A program made the translations under genes and the position numbers. A stretch of DNA of 64,000 nucleotides from Rhizobium bangladeshense (lineage in GTDB: Bacteria > Pseudomonadota > Alphaproteobacteria > Rhizobiales > Rhizobiaceae). The stretch lies in contig NZ_CP071614.1 in assembly GCF_017357245.1 (NCBI RefSeq), positions 1-64,000 on the forward strand, written 5' to 3'. The notes under the pieces are model-generated. The model ran no database searches, was not told where the DNA came from, and was given only the letters and a program-made list of their open reading frames with translations. Below are positions 18,301 through 27,114 of the stretch, piece after piece; position 1 is the first letter of the stretch; each line of letters starts with the position of its first letter.

Positions 18301-20798
18301 GGCTTGATGCCGATCGAAGCGCGCTCATTCTTCACCGGAAGGACAAGCGAGCGTTCGATGGCGCGCCCGCCCGCTTCCTGCATGCGGATATAAACGGTGG
18401 CGTTGAGCAGCTGCGTCGTTGCCGGCAGATCGCTGACAGTCAGGTCAGTCGAAGCTTGCCCGTTCTCGTCAAGCGCCGGCAGCCCGTCGATCGGCAGGCG
18501 CGAATCCTCGTTCGCCTCCTCGTCGGCGAGGCCGAAGAGGAAGCCCTTATAGGCGGCGCTCTCACGCGTCGGCTTGACGACTACGTCGCCCTCGAGCGTC
18601 AAGCCGGCGGCCGGGGCGCCGTAGAGATATCTGCCGGAGATGGTAATCGTTGCCGGCGTGTCCGGACCGATTTCCTTGGCCTCGGTCTTGATCTCCATGT
18701 CGGTGCGATCGGGCACGAAGTCGTCGACGAGGAAACTCTTGCTGGCGATCGCGCTGCCCTTCGGGTCGGTATAGATGTTCATCGTCCAGGTGCCGCGCAT
18801 GGCGTTTTCCTGGGTGGCGAAATCGACGGAGTAACCGCCGAGATTGCTGGTCTGGCTGACGATCCGGCGGTCTTCGACGCCGTCCGGACGGCTGAAGACG
18901 AGGGTCAGCGGCAGGTTCTCGATGGCGTTGCCGTCGGTGTCGCGGGCAAGCGCCTGGGCGTGGACAGTTTCCCCTGCGCGATAGATGCCGCGTTCGGTGA
19001 AGGTCAGCACGTCGATTGCGCCGGGCGCCGCACGACCGGTGACGCCGCGGTCGGAAAGATCAAAGCCGGCGCGCGTCATGTCGAGGAAGACGTAGTCGGA
19101 CGTACCGTTCCTGGCGGCGATGACGGCGGGCGTCAGCGCCGCCGTTCCGCGGATCAGGCCGGCGCTGAAGGTGGCGCGGCCGTTTTCATCTGTCGTCGCC
19201 GTTCCGAGCACCTCATTGTTCTTGGCGAGCAGCTGCAATTCGACGCCTGATATCGGCTTTGCCGAGGCGAGCGAACGAGTGAAGACGTTGAGCCCGTCGG
19301 TGCCTGCATAGGTGCTGATGCCGATATCCGAGACCAGGAACCATTGCGTCGCCTGCGAATCCCACTCCTGCGCCGGTGCATTAGGTGCCGTCGCGGTCAT
19401 CACGTAGATGCCAGGCTTGCGTTCGGGCAGCGCCTCATCGACCGGGAAGCTCGTGATGATGTCCTTGTTGAGCTCGTTGGCGATCTCGATCGAGCCCTGC
19501 CAAACCAGCTCGCCGCTCTGATCCTGAATGTTTTGAGCGCTGTAGCCATCGAGCTGGCTCAGGAACTGGGAGTTCGTCAGCAGGGACGCGATACCGCGAT
19601 CGCCGATGCGGTAGAGTTTAAGGCTGGCGGACGCCAGGTTCACCGAGACGACCGGGATGCCGCGGCGCGCCGTTGAGGGCAGTACGAAGCTGTCGCCGGT
19701 GAAACGCACCATCTGCGTGCGATCCTTGATATAGACGTCGATGCTGACGGGCTCCTCGAGCGCTTCGTCGACTGATGACGGCAAGCCGGGGCGGAAGGTG
19801 ATCTTGTAGGTCTGGCCGTGCGTCAGGCCCTCGACGCAGATCTGCTTATTCTTGGTTTCGACCGCCTTCGGCGCTTCGCCGTTCAGCGTTACGAAAGGCG
19901 TGTAGTCGGTGGTCTTGACGAGCGCCTCGGAGAAGGTGGCACAGGCTCTCGGCGTGGCGCTGTCGGCATCGACCGTGTGTTCGGTGATGCGAAAGCCCTG
20001 CGTCGCTCTGAGCTGCACGTAGGCGGTCTGCACATCGTCGGAGGCAGCCAGCGCCAGGCTCGCCTTGTAGGCGTCGAGCGCCGGGCGGTAATTGGCGTTT
20101 CGTTCGAGAGCGGTGGCGAGGACGGCAAGCGCCTCGGCGCGTTTGGCCTTGGTGCGCGTCAGTTCGTAGCCGTTCAGCGCGTCGAGCACGGCCTGGCCGG
20201 TGACGCTGCTTTCCGTGCTGCCGAAGGAAATCGCGGCACGGGCGGTTTCGAGCCAGAGATCGGCATCTTCAGGCGTGATCGAGAGCGCGCCGTGAAAGGA
20301 GATCAGCGCGTCGGTCAGATTATTGGCGGTCATGTCGAGACGGGCGTTGGCCGTCAGGCTGTCGGCTCCCTGGCCCTGCTGACCGTCGGTCAAGGCAAGA
20401 TTGTCCTTGAAATCGCGAGCCTGCTGAACGAGGTCGTTACTCAGGAATGTCAGGCGCGGCGCGACACCGATGTCAGGCTCCACCTGGGCTGATGTCTCGA
20501 CGATCTTGCCGGCGATGGCGCCGGGGAAGGCGTTCATCGTCTTGAAATCTGATTTCAGGAAGCACCATTTCACCTTGGGATTGTAGGTGAAGGCCTTGCA
20601 GCTCTTGTCGCCGATGCAGGAGGTCTTGCACTGATCGAGCGAGACGTTCTGCTCGGTGCGGAGATCGAAGCCGAAGAAATCGGCGTCCTTGATCGTCTGG
20701 ATGTCGCGCTTAGTCTCCGCAGCGGCGGCTGGAAAGCCGATGGCGATCGCGGAAAACAATGTGATGGTGGCGAAAGCAAAGAACGAGCGCACGGACAT
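15330..20798 (-). CDS. Bacterial alpha-2-macroglobulin with thioester motif and N-terminal PAN domain
   Basis: This 1822-residue secreted or periplasmic protease trap begins with a cleavable signal peptide (to about residue 27, FPAAAAETK). A PAN/apple-like cysteine-rich domain follows (about 30-100, with CKTSC, GDKSCKAF and WCF). Next come macroglobulin-like domains, and the thioester motif YPLGCAEQTTS lies near residue 1300. There is no lipobox cysteine after the signal peptide, unlike E. coli YfhM, so the protein is probably soluble in the periplasm or exported. It is translationally coupled to pbpC. The thioester and pairing are seen directly. The defensive role is family knowledge. Confidence 0.93.
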   Translation of the reverse strand: MSVRSFFAFATITLFSAIAIGFPAAAAETKRDIQTIKDADFFGFDLRTEQNVSLDQCKTSCIGDKSCKAFTYNPKVKWCFLKSDFKTMNAFPGAIAGKIVETSAQVEPDIGVAPRLTFLSNDLVQQARDFKDNLALTDGQQGQGADSLTANARLDMTANNLTDALISFHGALSITPEDADLWLETARAAISFGSTESSVTGQAVLDALNGYELTRTKAKRAEALAVLATALERNANYRPALDAYKASLALAASDDVQTAYVQLRATQGFRITEHTVDADSATPRACATFSEALVKTTDYTPFVTLNGEAPKAVETKNKQICVEGLTHGQTYKITFRPGLPSSVDEALEEPVSIDVYIKDRTQMVRFTGDSFVLPSTARRGIPVVSVNLASASLKLYRIGDRGIASLLTNSQFLSQLDGYSAQNIQDQSGELVWQGSIEIANELNKDIITSFPVDEALPERKPGIYVMTATAPNAPAQEWDSQATQWFLVSDIGISTYAGTDGLNVFTRSLASAKPISGVELQLLAKNNEVLGTATTDENGRATFSAGLIRGTAALTPAVIAARNGTSDYVFLDMTRAGFDLSDRGVTGRAAPGAIDVLTFTERGIYRAGETVHAQALARDTDGNAIENLPLTLVFSRPDGVEDRRIVSQTSNLGGYSVDFATQENAMRGTWTMNIYTDPKGSAIASKSFLVDDFVPDRTDMEIKTEAKEIGPDTPATITISGRYLYGAPAAGLTLEGDVVVKPTRESAAYKGFLFGLADEEANEDSRLPIDGLPALDENGQASTDLTVSDLPATTQLLNATVYIRMQEAGGRAIERSLVLPVKNERASIGIKPEFSDELPENAIANFTVIGVDADGQKQEAKGLRWKFYSLNREYQWYREGTAWKYEPVYTAEQISNGSVDATMDGGKISVPVTWGRYRLEVESPDADGPTSSVEFDAGWFVASTSTETPDGLEIALDKDSYKIGETAKLKVTSRYGGELMVTAGTEKLVAVQNATMGETGGEVDIPVTADWGAGAYVTATLFRAGDAQDSHMPMRSIGIKWLKVDPEQRALEVKLDTPEKMLPRGPLDIGLQVTGAGANEDAYVTVAAVDVGILNLTRYEPPNPEDWYFGQRQLGLEIRDLYGRLIDGSLGATGKLRTGGDGGAIALQASPPTQKLVAFFSGPINLDAEGKAKVSFDIPQFNGTARIMAVAWSKTGVGHGVKDVIIRDPVVVTASLPKFLAPGDKANLRLDIANTDAPAGDYKLQLTGNDAVGIDEASATQTIRLEAGAKSELTLSLIGKQPGAGSVSINLSDASGLSLDQTVDVPVRPSSLPITQRRVLALKPGAKLTVDKNLLADSVLPGAAISVNVTRSAVFDIPALLMTLDRYPLGCAEQTTSRALPLLYLAEVAKQAGIENDDDVQKRVQDAIYRVLSYQASAGSFGLWGPDSGDVWLDSYVTDFLTRAREMKYDVPEKAFAQALENLQNTLSYTTDIKGQGDQIAYAIYVLARNKKAAISDLRYYADTMINDFPTPLAKAHIAAALALYGDAQRSKNIFIDALQMSQQSMVSRVNLSRTDYGTILRDGAAILALAAESRPVPPVIPDLAKAVAKEWGRSKYKSTQEETWMLLAARAIQGGDDGLKVDVNGAAHSGAYMARMTGDALAGHPLTLTNQTKEAVSAVVTTVAAPTVPLPAGGDGFTIERSYYTLGGEEANVSEAKQNERYVVVIHVRETNDWPSRIVITDLLPAGFEIDNPNLVDSAQMTNFDWIGEISTAHTEFRYDRFVAAFNRASGDSREFNVAYVVRAVTPGTYDHPAASVEDMYRPELSARTATGKMEVVAAQ

Positions 20799-21176
20799 AG
20801 GTTCCCCCCGGAATGCTGGCTCTGATCGGCGGCACTCTCCTCACTCCTCACGAGATTGTCAACTCAACTTGCGCGCTGTTTCATCTTCAAACACACGCTT
20901 TCATTTGGTTGTCACATCGGCCTGAGCGGCCGCCTTGTGATCTGCCTCGGCGGCCTTGTCTTCCCGCCCTCGGAACCTTGCCTTTCTCCTTGCTGCCGCT
21001 GATGTCCCGCTCGGGACGGGGATGGCAGGCGCCGCCGGGGAGGCCCTCGTCATTCGGCGGCGGCGATTGACGAAACCACTATTTTCGCCGGTGGCTTCCC
21101 GCTGATTGCCGCAGCCGGGCGGTTTTCGTCAGGCAGGGCAAGGCTGATTTAAGCCTGTCGAATTGCGCGGCTGATC
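20799..21176. other. Intergenic region upstream of the alpha-2-macroglobulin
   Basis: Holds the leader and presumably the promoter of the macroglobulin-pbpC-treY unit. A purine-rich GGGGGGAACCT precedes the macroglobulin ATG on the minus strand. A small perfect palindrome GTCCCG-CT-CGGGAC lies at 21004-21017. I see no convincing gene, although short open frames cross it. Confidence 0.6.
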
Positions 21177-21728
21177 CTAAGGCATGATGTCGATGGGCGT
21201 GTGATCGGGAACGCGTGCCCAGATATCACTCATTTCTGCATTGGTGACGGCGATACAGCCATCCGTCCAATCCCACAGTCTATGGATCCCTCCTAGCAGG
21301 CCCCAGCCATTGGGCAGTCCGTGGATCATGATGCTGCCGCCTGGCGAAGAGCCATTCGCCTCCGCCTCGCGCCGCTCTTTCGCATTAGGATAGGAGATAT
21401 GCAGGCTCAGATGGGCCACGGATTTCGGATTGCGCCAGTCTATTTCATAACGCCCTTCCGGTGTTTTCTCGTCGCCTTCGCGTTGCTTGGGACCCGCATC
21501 GGCGGCACTTCCGAGCGAAATTTGATAGGTCGAGATCGGAGCGTCCCCTTTGAAGAGGACCATGCGGCGTTCGGATTTATAAACGCGAATGAGATCGGCC
21601 CTTTGCTCCGGCGGTGCATCCGGGGACGGCGAGCCTGAGCCGATCCTGGCCATCACTTTGGTATAAGCGAACAGGCTGACGGCTACGATGGCCAGGACGA
21701 TAAGCTTGGTTCTCAATGTTATCCTCAA
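21177..21728 (-). CDS. Membrane-anchored L,D-transpeptidase (YkuD family)
   Basis: This 183-residue protein has an uncleaved N-terminal hydrophobic anchor (about 8-25) and a YkuD catalytic domain. The conserved IMIHGLPNG (about 132-140) and DWTDGCIAVTNAEM (about 151-164) carry the active-site histidine, serine/threonine and cysteine. Such enzymes make 3-3 crosslinks in peptidoglycan or attach proteins to it. Its neighbourhood with pbpC and the macroglobulin suggests a cell-envelope block, but a 378-base gap separates them, so co-transcription is doubtful. Confidence 0.88.
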   Translation of the reverse strand: MRITLRTKLIVLAIVAVSLFAYTKVMARIGSGSPSPDAPPEQRADLIRVYKSERRMVLFKGDAPISTYQISLGSAADAGPKQREGDEKTPEGRYEIDWRNPKSVAHLSLHISYPNAKERREAEANGSSPGGSIMIHGLPNGWGLLGGIHRLWDWTDGCIAVTNAEMSDIWARVPDHTPIDIMP

Positions 21729-21999
21729 CCACCAAAACCGATGGGATAATCATATCGTATCATCGGGCGTCCGTGTCCAGAAGTGCTCGCTCGAGTTTGA
21801 AAGATGATCGGGCCGATTTCGCCTTGTCGGTTCTCCGTTAAGAATTTTATCAACGTTAACAATACGTTAAATGGCGAAAATCGCGTTCCACCGCGGAACA
21901 TATCGTCAAGTTCCCCGTTACGACAATGAGTTTCGGCAGGGACAGGGCTGCCGAAGCGGCTCCTTCTTTCGAAGTATTTGCGTAGCAAGGGGACGTATC

Positions 22000-22440
22000 A
22001 TGGCCACCAATGTCGTGCGGCGCTGCCAACGAGATGATCTCATGAAGCAGAGAGTGCTGATCGTCGAAGATGAGTTCCTCATCGCGCTTGATCTCGGCGC
22101 GACGGTGGAGGGCATCGGCATGCAGGTCGCCGGCCTTGCGAATGATCGCGAACAGGCGCTGCGGCTGGCGCCGTCCGCCGATATCGCCTTCGTCGACGTC
22201 AATCTCGCCGACGGCCCGACCGGGCCTGAGCTCGGCAGGCGGCTGGCAGAAGAGCATGGCATTGCCGTCGTCTTCATGACGGGCAATCCCGAGACCGTCG
22301 CCGACGGCGTCAAGGGCGCGGTCGGCGTGGTCCAGAAGCCGGTCATGCCTTCGGTTGTCGAACAGTTGGTCAAGTATCTTGCCGCCCGCCGCGTCGGCAT
22401 GTTCGCCGTCGTGCCTGCGCAGATGACGGTCTTTACTTGA
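22000..22440 (+). CDS. Single-domain response regulator
   Basis: A stand-alone CheY-like receiver of 146 residues without an output domain. The acidic pair is in VLIVEDEF, the phospho-acceptor Asp in IAFVDVNLADG, the Thr in VVFMTGNPE, and the Lys in VVQKPVMP. The ATG at 22000 is preferred since AAGGGGA stands 6 bases upstream; a second ATG at 22042 gives MKQRVLIVED and is closer to the domain edge. The VDVNLADG form of the acceptor loop is typical of receivers that pair with HWE/HisKA_2 kinases in rhizobia. No kinase is adjacent. Confidence 0.85.
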   Translation: MATNVVRRCQRDDLMKQRVLIVEDEFLIALDLGATVEGIGMQVAGLANDREQALRLAPSADIAFVDVNLADGPTGPELGRRLAEEHGIAVVFMTGNPETVADGVKGAVGVVQKPVMPSVVEQLVKYLAARRVGMFAVVPAQMTVFT

Positions 22441-22452
22441 TACCAGGGGTGA

Positions 22453-23157
22453 TCAGTCGGATATGGCCGCGAGCTGCGGCTGTGCGCCGGCCTTTTCGGC
22501 CTTCGGGCCGCCATAGGCTTTGAGAAAAGTACGCACGGCGTTGCGCGCCGCCTTTTCCAGCTCTTCATTGGAGGGTGTGCCGCCAAACAGCGTCATCATC
22601 TGCAGGTCGGCATTGGCGAGCGCCACGAACTGCCGGGCGGCGATGTCGAAATCATCGATGGCAAGAGCTTGTTTGTGGGCAAGGCGCGCGAGAAGCGCGG
22701 AAAGCGCAGTGGTCAGCTTGCTCGGCCCCTGCTGACGCCAGTTTTCGAAGAGGTGCGGATATCGCTCGCCCTCCGTTTGCACCAGCTTGCGCAGGAATTT
22801 TCCATCATGATTGCAGATGCAGTTTTTGTTGAGGCGCACGGCAAAGGCCGTCAAATCGTCCTCCAGATCATCGGCGCTGTCAGGAAAGGTCGACAGCACG
22901 GAAAAGAGCATGGCGTTGGCGCGATTCATCACGTCCTCGACGACCGCGACAAACAGCGTCTCCTTTTCACGATAATGGTTGTAGATCGTCTGACGGGAGA
23001 CACAGGCGACGGCGGCAATCTCGTCGATGCTGGCGGCTGCAAAACCCTGGCGGCAGAAGACGTCGGCGGCGGCGTCGAGGATCGACATACGCTTGGCGCA
23101 TTGTCCACGCTGCGAATGCCCAGTCGTCCGGACTGCCGGTGTCATGCTGTCTTTCAT
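22453..23157 (-). CDS. TetR/AcrR-family transcriptional regulator
   Basis: This 234-residue regulator has a TetR-type helix-turn-helix near residues 25-70 (ILDAAADVFCRQGF and SIDEIAAVACVSRQTIYNHY) and a ligand-binding domain that continues to the C-terminus. It stands divergent to a drug-efflux-type MFS gene, the usual arrangement for a local repressor of that pump. The 250-base spacer contains three palindromes that could be its operators. The inducing ligand is unknown. Confidence 0.88.
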   Translation of the reverse strand: MKDSMTPAVRTTGHSQRGQCAKRMSILDAAADVFCRQGFAAASIDEIAAVACVSRQTIYNHYREKETLFVAVVEDVMNRANAMLFSVLSTFPDSADDLEDDLTAFAVRLNKNCICNHDGKFLRKLVQTEGERYPHLFENWRQQGPSKLTTALSALLARLAHKQALAIDDFDIAARQFVALANADLQMMTLFGGTPSNEELEKAARNAVRTFLKAYGGPKAEKAGAQPQLAAISD

Positions 23158-23168
23158 GGAGCGAAGAT

Positions 23169-23232
23169 AAGACGTCTTGACGGTTTAGACAATGGCGTCT
23201 AGCTTTACAGGTGTGTCCAAATTTATTGACAC
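23169..23232. promoter_or_regulatory. Cluster of palindromes in the TetR/MFS divergent spacer
   Basis: Three dyads lie close together: AAGACGTCTT (23169-23178), TAGAC-N6-GTCTA (23186-23201) and GTGTC-N10-GACAC (23213-23232). All share an AGAC/GTCT or TGTC/GACA core. They are candidate TetR operators overlapping the regulator promoter. Binding is inferred from position only. Confidence 0.5.
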
Positions 23233-23410
23233 TCTTGGTTCCACGCTGGAGATATGAGCTCCCAACTTCGTCTTCGCGCGAACGATCATCATTCAACCGG
23301 CGCATCGGCGCGGAAATCGAACCGGTTTTCGGAAAGCACGATGCGTGATTCTAAAGAGTGCGGAGCGACGATCAGGCGCCTCCGCTGCGCTATTACGAAA
23401 GATCACCATT

Positions 23411-24610
23411 ATGACGGCTTCCTTCTTTCGCATTGCCCTCATCCTCGGCCTGTTGTCGGCCATCGGCCCCTTTGCCATCGACATGTATCTGCCTGCGCTG
23501 CCCTCTATCGGCCAGGACCTGCATGCGGATAACAACGTTACCCAGCTGACCCTGCTCGCCTTCTTCATCTCCTTTGCGCTCGCCCAACTCGTCTACGGGC
23601 CGCTGTCGGACATGTGGGGCCGCAAGCTGCCGCTCTATTTCGGCATCGGCCTTTTCGCGCTCGCCTCGATCGGCTGCGCGCTCGCGACCGATATCGAAAC
23701 GCTGATCGCCTTCCGTTTCGTCCAGGGTATCGGCGGCGCTGCCGGCATGGTCATTCCGCGCGCCATCGTCCGGGACATGCACACCGGCGTCCAAGCCGCA
23801 CGGCTGATGTCGCTGCTGATGCTGGTCTTCTCGATCTCGCCGATCCTGGCACCCCTGACGGGCAGCGCCGTCATCGAGTTTTACGGCTGGCGCGGTGTGT
23901 TCTGGGCTGTGACAATTGCTGCCGCAATTGGCCTGGGGTTGCTCGCCACACAGCTCGATGAAACACGGCCTGCTAGTGAGCGCGGCGGCAGTGGCCTCCG
24001 CAGCGCCATGAAGGCCTATCGTCTGTTGCTCGCAGACCGTAATTTCCTGACGCTGACCTTCATCGGCGGTCTCGGCATTTCGAGCTTCCTTGTCTATCTC
24101 GCCAACTCGCCCTTCGTGCTCATCCAGCATTACGGGCTGACGCCGACCGAATATAGCTTCGCCTTCTCGATCAATGCCGTGTCCTTCTTCGCGGTATCGC
24201 AGGCGACGGGCTGGCTCGGGGAGCGTTTCGGCCTGGTGCGCGTCATGCGGATTGCCGTCAGCGCATTCGCGCTGGCCATGATCGTCATGGCGGTGGTGAT
24301 GGCTGCAGGCTTCAATCAGCTGCCGGTCATGGCGACTTTCCTCTTCATCGGTTACGGTTTCCTCGGGCTCGTCATTCCGACGAGCGCGGTGCTTGCCCTT
24401 GAGGATCACGGCGCAATCGCCGGCACCGCCTCGTCGCTGATGGGTACGCTGCATTTCGTGATCGCCGCCGTCGCCATGGTCATATCGAGCCTGTTCTTTG
24501 ACGGCACGGCCGTTCCGATGGCCGCCGGCATCGCACTTTGCGCCTTCTCGGCTTTCGTGCTGACCCAGGCAACGATCGGCCGCCGCGCCGCCGTCGCCGC
24601 GGCCGAATGA
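23411..24610 (+). CDS. Bcr/CflA-type MFS multidrug efflux transporter
   Basis: This 399-residue, 12-helix major facilitator is of the DHA1 Bcr/CflA class, which exports drugs such as bicyclomycin or chloramphenicol analogues by proton antiport. The start PFAIDMYLPALPSIGQDL is the class signature, and motif A is seen as GPLSDMWGRKLPLY (about 72-85). The ATG at 23411 is chosen because the first transmembrane helix follows directly. The longer reading from 23345 would add an unlikely basic leader. It is divergent from the TetR gene. The substrate is not predictable. Confidence 0.88.
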   Translation: MTASFFRIALILGLLSAIGPFAIDMYLPALPSIGQDLHADNNVTQLTLLAFFISFALAQLVYGPLSDMWGRKLPLYFGIGLFALASIGCALATDIETLIAFRFVQGIGGAAGMVIPRAIVRDMHTGVQAARLMSLLMLVFSISPILAPLTGSAVIEFYGWRGVFWAVTIAAAIGLGLLATQLDETRPASERGGSGLRSAMKAYRLLLADRNFLTLTFIGGLGISSFLVYLANSPFVLIQHYGLTPTEYSFAFSINAVSFFAVSQATGWLGERFGLVRVMRIAVSAFALAMIVMAVVMAAGFNQLPVMATFLFIGYGFLGLVIPTSAVLALEDHGAIAGTASSLMGTLHFVIAAVAMVISSLFFDGTAVPMAAGIALCAFSAFVLTQATIGRRAAVAAAE

Positions 24611-24613
24611 CCG

Positions 24614-24650
24614 GAGACAGGCCGCACCCGGTCGCCGGGTGCGACGTCTC
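24614..24650 (+). terminator. Hairpin after the Bcr/CflA transporter
   Basis: A 9-bp stem CGCACCCGG / CCGGGTGCG with a 3-base loop is flanked by a second outer pairing GAGAC / GTCTC. It begins 4 bases past the stop codon. There is no T tract, so it may be a transcript-stabilising hairpin or a weak terminator. Confidence 0.5.
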
Positions 24651-24747
24651 ATCCCAGCGCGAGCTGCGACAATATGCAACGCCTAATTGATTATCGGAGA
24701 GCCGCTCTATTTAGGCTGCATAAACGGTCGCAATCTGGAGAATATGC

Positions 24748-26040
24748 ATGGTCGATGAGAAGCGGTTGATCACGAAAATCACCTGGAAGCTGATGCCGTT
24801 TCTCGGCATTCTCTATCTGATCGCCTATATCGACCGGCAGAACGTCAGCTTCGCCAAGCTGCAGATGGTTGATGCTCTCGGGTTGAGCGAATATGCCTAT
24901 GGTCTTGGCGCTTCGCTCTTCTTCATCGGTTATTTTCTCTTCGAAGTGCCGAGCAATCTCTTCCTCGACAGGCTCGGCGCGCGTGTCTGGTTCGCACGCA
25001 TCCTGGTCTCCTGGGGGCTTGTCACCGTGGCGCTCGCCTTCACGCAGAACGCGACGATGTTCTATATCCTGCGTTTCCTGCTCGGCGTCTGCGAAGCCGG
25101 CTTCTTCCCTGGCGTGCTCTACCTGCTGACGCTCTGGTTCCCTTCGGCCTATCGCGGTCGGATGGTCGGGCTGTTCATGATTTTCAGCGCGATCGCCAAT
25201 GCCGTCGGTGCACCGCTTGGCGGCGTGCTGCTTGATCTCGACGGCCTCTACGGCTTTGCCGGCTGGGAATGGGTATTCCTGGCGACCGGTGTGCCGGCCG
25301 TCATCGCCGGGATCGTCACCTTTTACTATCTTCCCGGCCGGCCGGAGAGCACAGGTTTCCTCAGCCGTGAGGAGAAGGACTGGCTCCAACGCCGGCTCAC
25401 TGCGGAAAACGCCGGCATGGGCGAGAATGCCGAGAATGGTTTCAAGGCGCTCGTCGATCCGCGCGTCCTGCTGATGGCGCTCTGCTATATCGCCTTTCCG
25501 CTGTCGGCCTATGGGCTCAGCTATTGGCTGCCGACCATCGTCCAGGCCTTCGGCGTAAGCAACACCGTGAACGGTCTCCTCAACGTCATTCCCTGGCTGC
25601 TTGTCGCCGTCTCGCTCTATGCAGTGCCCGCCATGGCCGACAAGGCGCAATCGAAGACGCCCTATATCGTCATTCCGGCCTTCATTGGCGCGGCTTGCCT
25701 GCTGCTGTCAGCTCTGATCCCGAACCATACGGTGCAATTCGTCTTCCTCTGCGTCGCTGCCGCCGGCATCTTCGCCCCCCAGCCGGTGTTCTGGAGCCTG
25801 CCTTCGCGTTTCCTGAAAGGCGCGGGTGCGGCGGCCGGCCTTGCCGCAATCAACTCGGTCGGCAACCTCGGCGGCTTCATCGCCCAAAACGTCGTGCCTT
25901 GGATCAAGGATGAGAGCGGAAGCACCATCGCACCGATGTTCTTCCTGGCCGCCTGCCTTGCTGCCGGCGCCGTGCTGGTCTTCGTCGTCGCGCATCAGCT
26001 GTCGAGCCGGGAGCATCAGGCGGCCTCAGGCCGCGCCTGA
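24748..26040 (+). CDS. MFS transporter, anion:cation symporter (ACS) family
   Basis: This 430-residue 12-helix transporter resembles tartrate, phthalate and hexuronate permeases of the ACS family. The N-terminus has YLIAYIDRQNVSFAKLQM (about 24-41), the ACS hallmark, and motif A is visible as FLDRLGARVWFARI. The class imports organic anions with protons. A LacI gene converges on it, sharing a hairpin in the 36-base spacer, with a second LacI gene beyond. This fits a carbohydrate-derived acid such as an aldarate or uronate, but the substrate is inference. Confidence 0.87.
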   Translation: MVDEKRLITKITWKLMPFLGILYLIAYIDRQNVSFAKLQMVDALGLSEYAYGLGASLFFIGYFLFEVPSNLFLDRLGARVWFARILVSWGLVTVALAFTQNATMFYILRFLLGVCEAGFFPGVLYLLTLWFPSAYRGRMVGLFMIFSAIANAVGAPLGGVLLDLDGLYGFAGWEWVFLATGVPAVIAGIVTFYYLPGRPESTGFLSREEKDWLQRRLTAENAGMGENAENGFKALVDPRVLLMALCYIAFPLSAYGLSYWLPTIVQAFGVSNTVNGLLNVIPWLLVAVSLYAVPAMADKAQSKTPYIVIPAFIGAACLLLSALIPNHTVQFVFLCVAAAGIFAPQPVFWSLPSRFLKGAGAAAGLAAINSVGNLGGFIAQNVVPWIKDESGSTIAPMFFLAACLAAGAVLVFVVAHQLSSREHQAASGRA

Positions 26041-26047
26041 TGCCGGC

Positions 26048-26084
26048 CCGGCTGAACCTTGCCTATGTGACGGGGTTCAGCCGG
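26048..26084. terminator. Bidirectional terminator-like hairpin between MFS and LacI genes
   Basis: A perfect 11-bp inverted repeat, CCGGCTGAACC / GGTTCAGCCGG, with a 15-base loop spans the convergent gene ends. Its right arm covers the last codons of the LacI gene. The position suggests it stops transcription from both sides, though no T run follows. Confidence 0.55.
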
Positions 26085-27114
26085 TCAGCGTGAAGGCGTC
26101 GCTTTCGCCTGGAACGAGCTCCATCGGCCAGATCCTGTTGCGGGCGCCCTGCGGATAATGATCGGCATAGGCCGGCATGGTGGCGAGCAAGGTTTCCCCC
26201 AGCTGGGCGCCGAGATCGCGCAGTGACATGCGAAAGGAAGTCAGCGACGGCTGCAGGAAATGCGTGCGCGGCTCCTCACGGAAGCCGACGACGGCGAGAT
26301 CGCGCCCCGGCACGATGCCAGCTTCGGCAAGCCGCCGGTACAGCCCGATCGCCATCAGCTCGTGGATGAGGATGATCGCGGTCGGGCGTTCTTCGATCAT
26401 CAGCAGCTCGTGACCGGCCTGATAACCCCCCTGTTCGCTCGACTTGACGCGGATGACGAGGGCCGGGTCGAAGGGAATATCGTGGCGTTTCAGCGCCTGG
26501 CGGTAGCTGTCGATGAAGATGTAGCCGAGATTGATGTCGGAGGAGGGGGCCGCCACCGCAATCCGCCGGTGACCCTTAGCCACAAGCCGGTCGACGCCGC
26601 GCGCCGCCACGCCCTCGAAATCGAGGTCCATCCAGGTATAGCTGCCGCCTGACGCACTGCGGCCGAGCGCCACGAAGGGGATGCGGGCCTTTTCCAGAAG
26701 CTCGATGCGCCGATCGGTGCGCCGCGTCGCCGAGATGATCATCGCATCGACCAGCCGCCGCGCCACCATGCGCTTCAGATATTCATGCGGGTCCTCGTCA
26801 TCGGGGCAGGGCAGCATGACCAGATCGAGCTTGTGGCGGGAAAAGACGCTCTGCAGCCCGTCGGTGACGCCGAGGAAGAAGTCGTCGCTGTTTTCGACCG
26901 TCTCGCGGCTGACCTCCAGCATCAGGCCGATGACGTTGGTCATCCCCTGGCGGAGACTGCGACCCGACTGGTTGGCGACATAACCGAGCTCTTCGGCGGC
27001 GGCGAGCACGCGCCGGCGCGTGTCTTCATTGACATCCGGCTTCCCGTTCAGCGCTCGGGACACGGTCCCGATCGAAATGTCGAGATGCTCGGCGAGCTGA
27101 CGAATTCCCTTCAT
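26077..27114 (-). CDS. LacI-family transcriptional regulator (proximal copy)
   Basis: This 345-residue regulator has the N-terminal LacI helix-turn-helix (IRQLAEHLDISIGTVSRALN, about 4-23), the hinge helix (NQSGRSLRQG) and a periplasmic-binding-protein-like sensor core. The effector is probably a sugar or sugar acid. It is convergent with the ACS-family MFS and lies 81 bases after a second LacI gene on the same strand. Which transporter or enzymes it controls is not shown in the window. Confidence 0.88.
   Translation of the reverse strand: MKGIRQLAEHLDISIGTVSRALNGKPDVNEDTRRRVLAAAEELGYVANQSGRSLRQGMTNVIGLMLEVSRETVENSDDFFLGVTDGLQSVFSRHKLDLVMLPCPDDEDPHEYLKRMVARRLVDAMIISATRRTDRRIELLEKARIPFVALGRSASGGSYTWMDLDFEGVAARGVDRLVAKGHRRIAVAAPSSDINLGYIFIDSYRQALKRHDIPFDPALVIRVKSSEQGGYQAGHELLMIEERPTAIILIHELMAIGLYRRLAEAGIVPGRDLAVVGFREEPRTHFLQPSLTSFRMSLRDLGAQLGETLLATMPAYADHYPQGARNRIWPMELVPGESDAFTLTG

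Noticed and set aside
17199..19250. 683-residue open frame on the plus strand
   Set aside because: Antisense shadow of the alpha-2-macroglobulin gene with low-complexity composition.
21004..21017. GTCCCG-CT-CGGGAC palindrome upstream of the macroglobulin gene
   Set aside because: Short GC-rich dyads are common by chance in such DNA, and nothing links it to a promoter or terminator.
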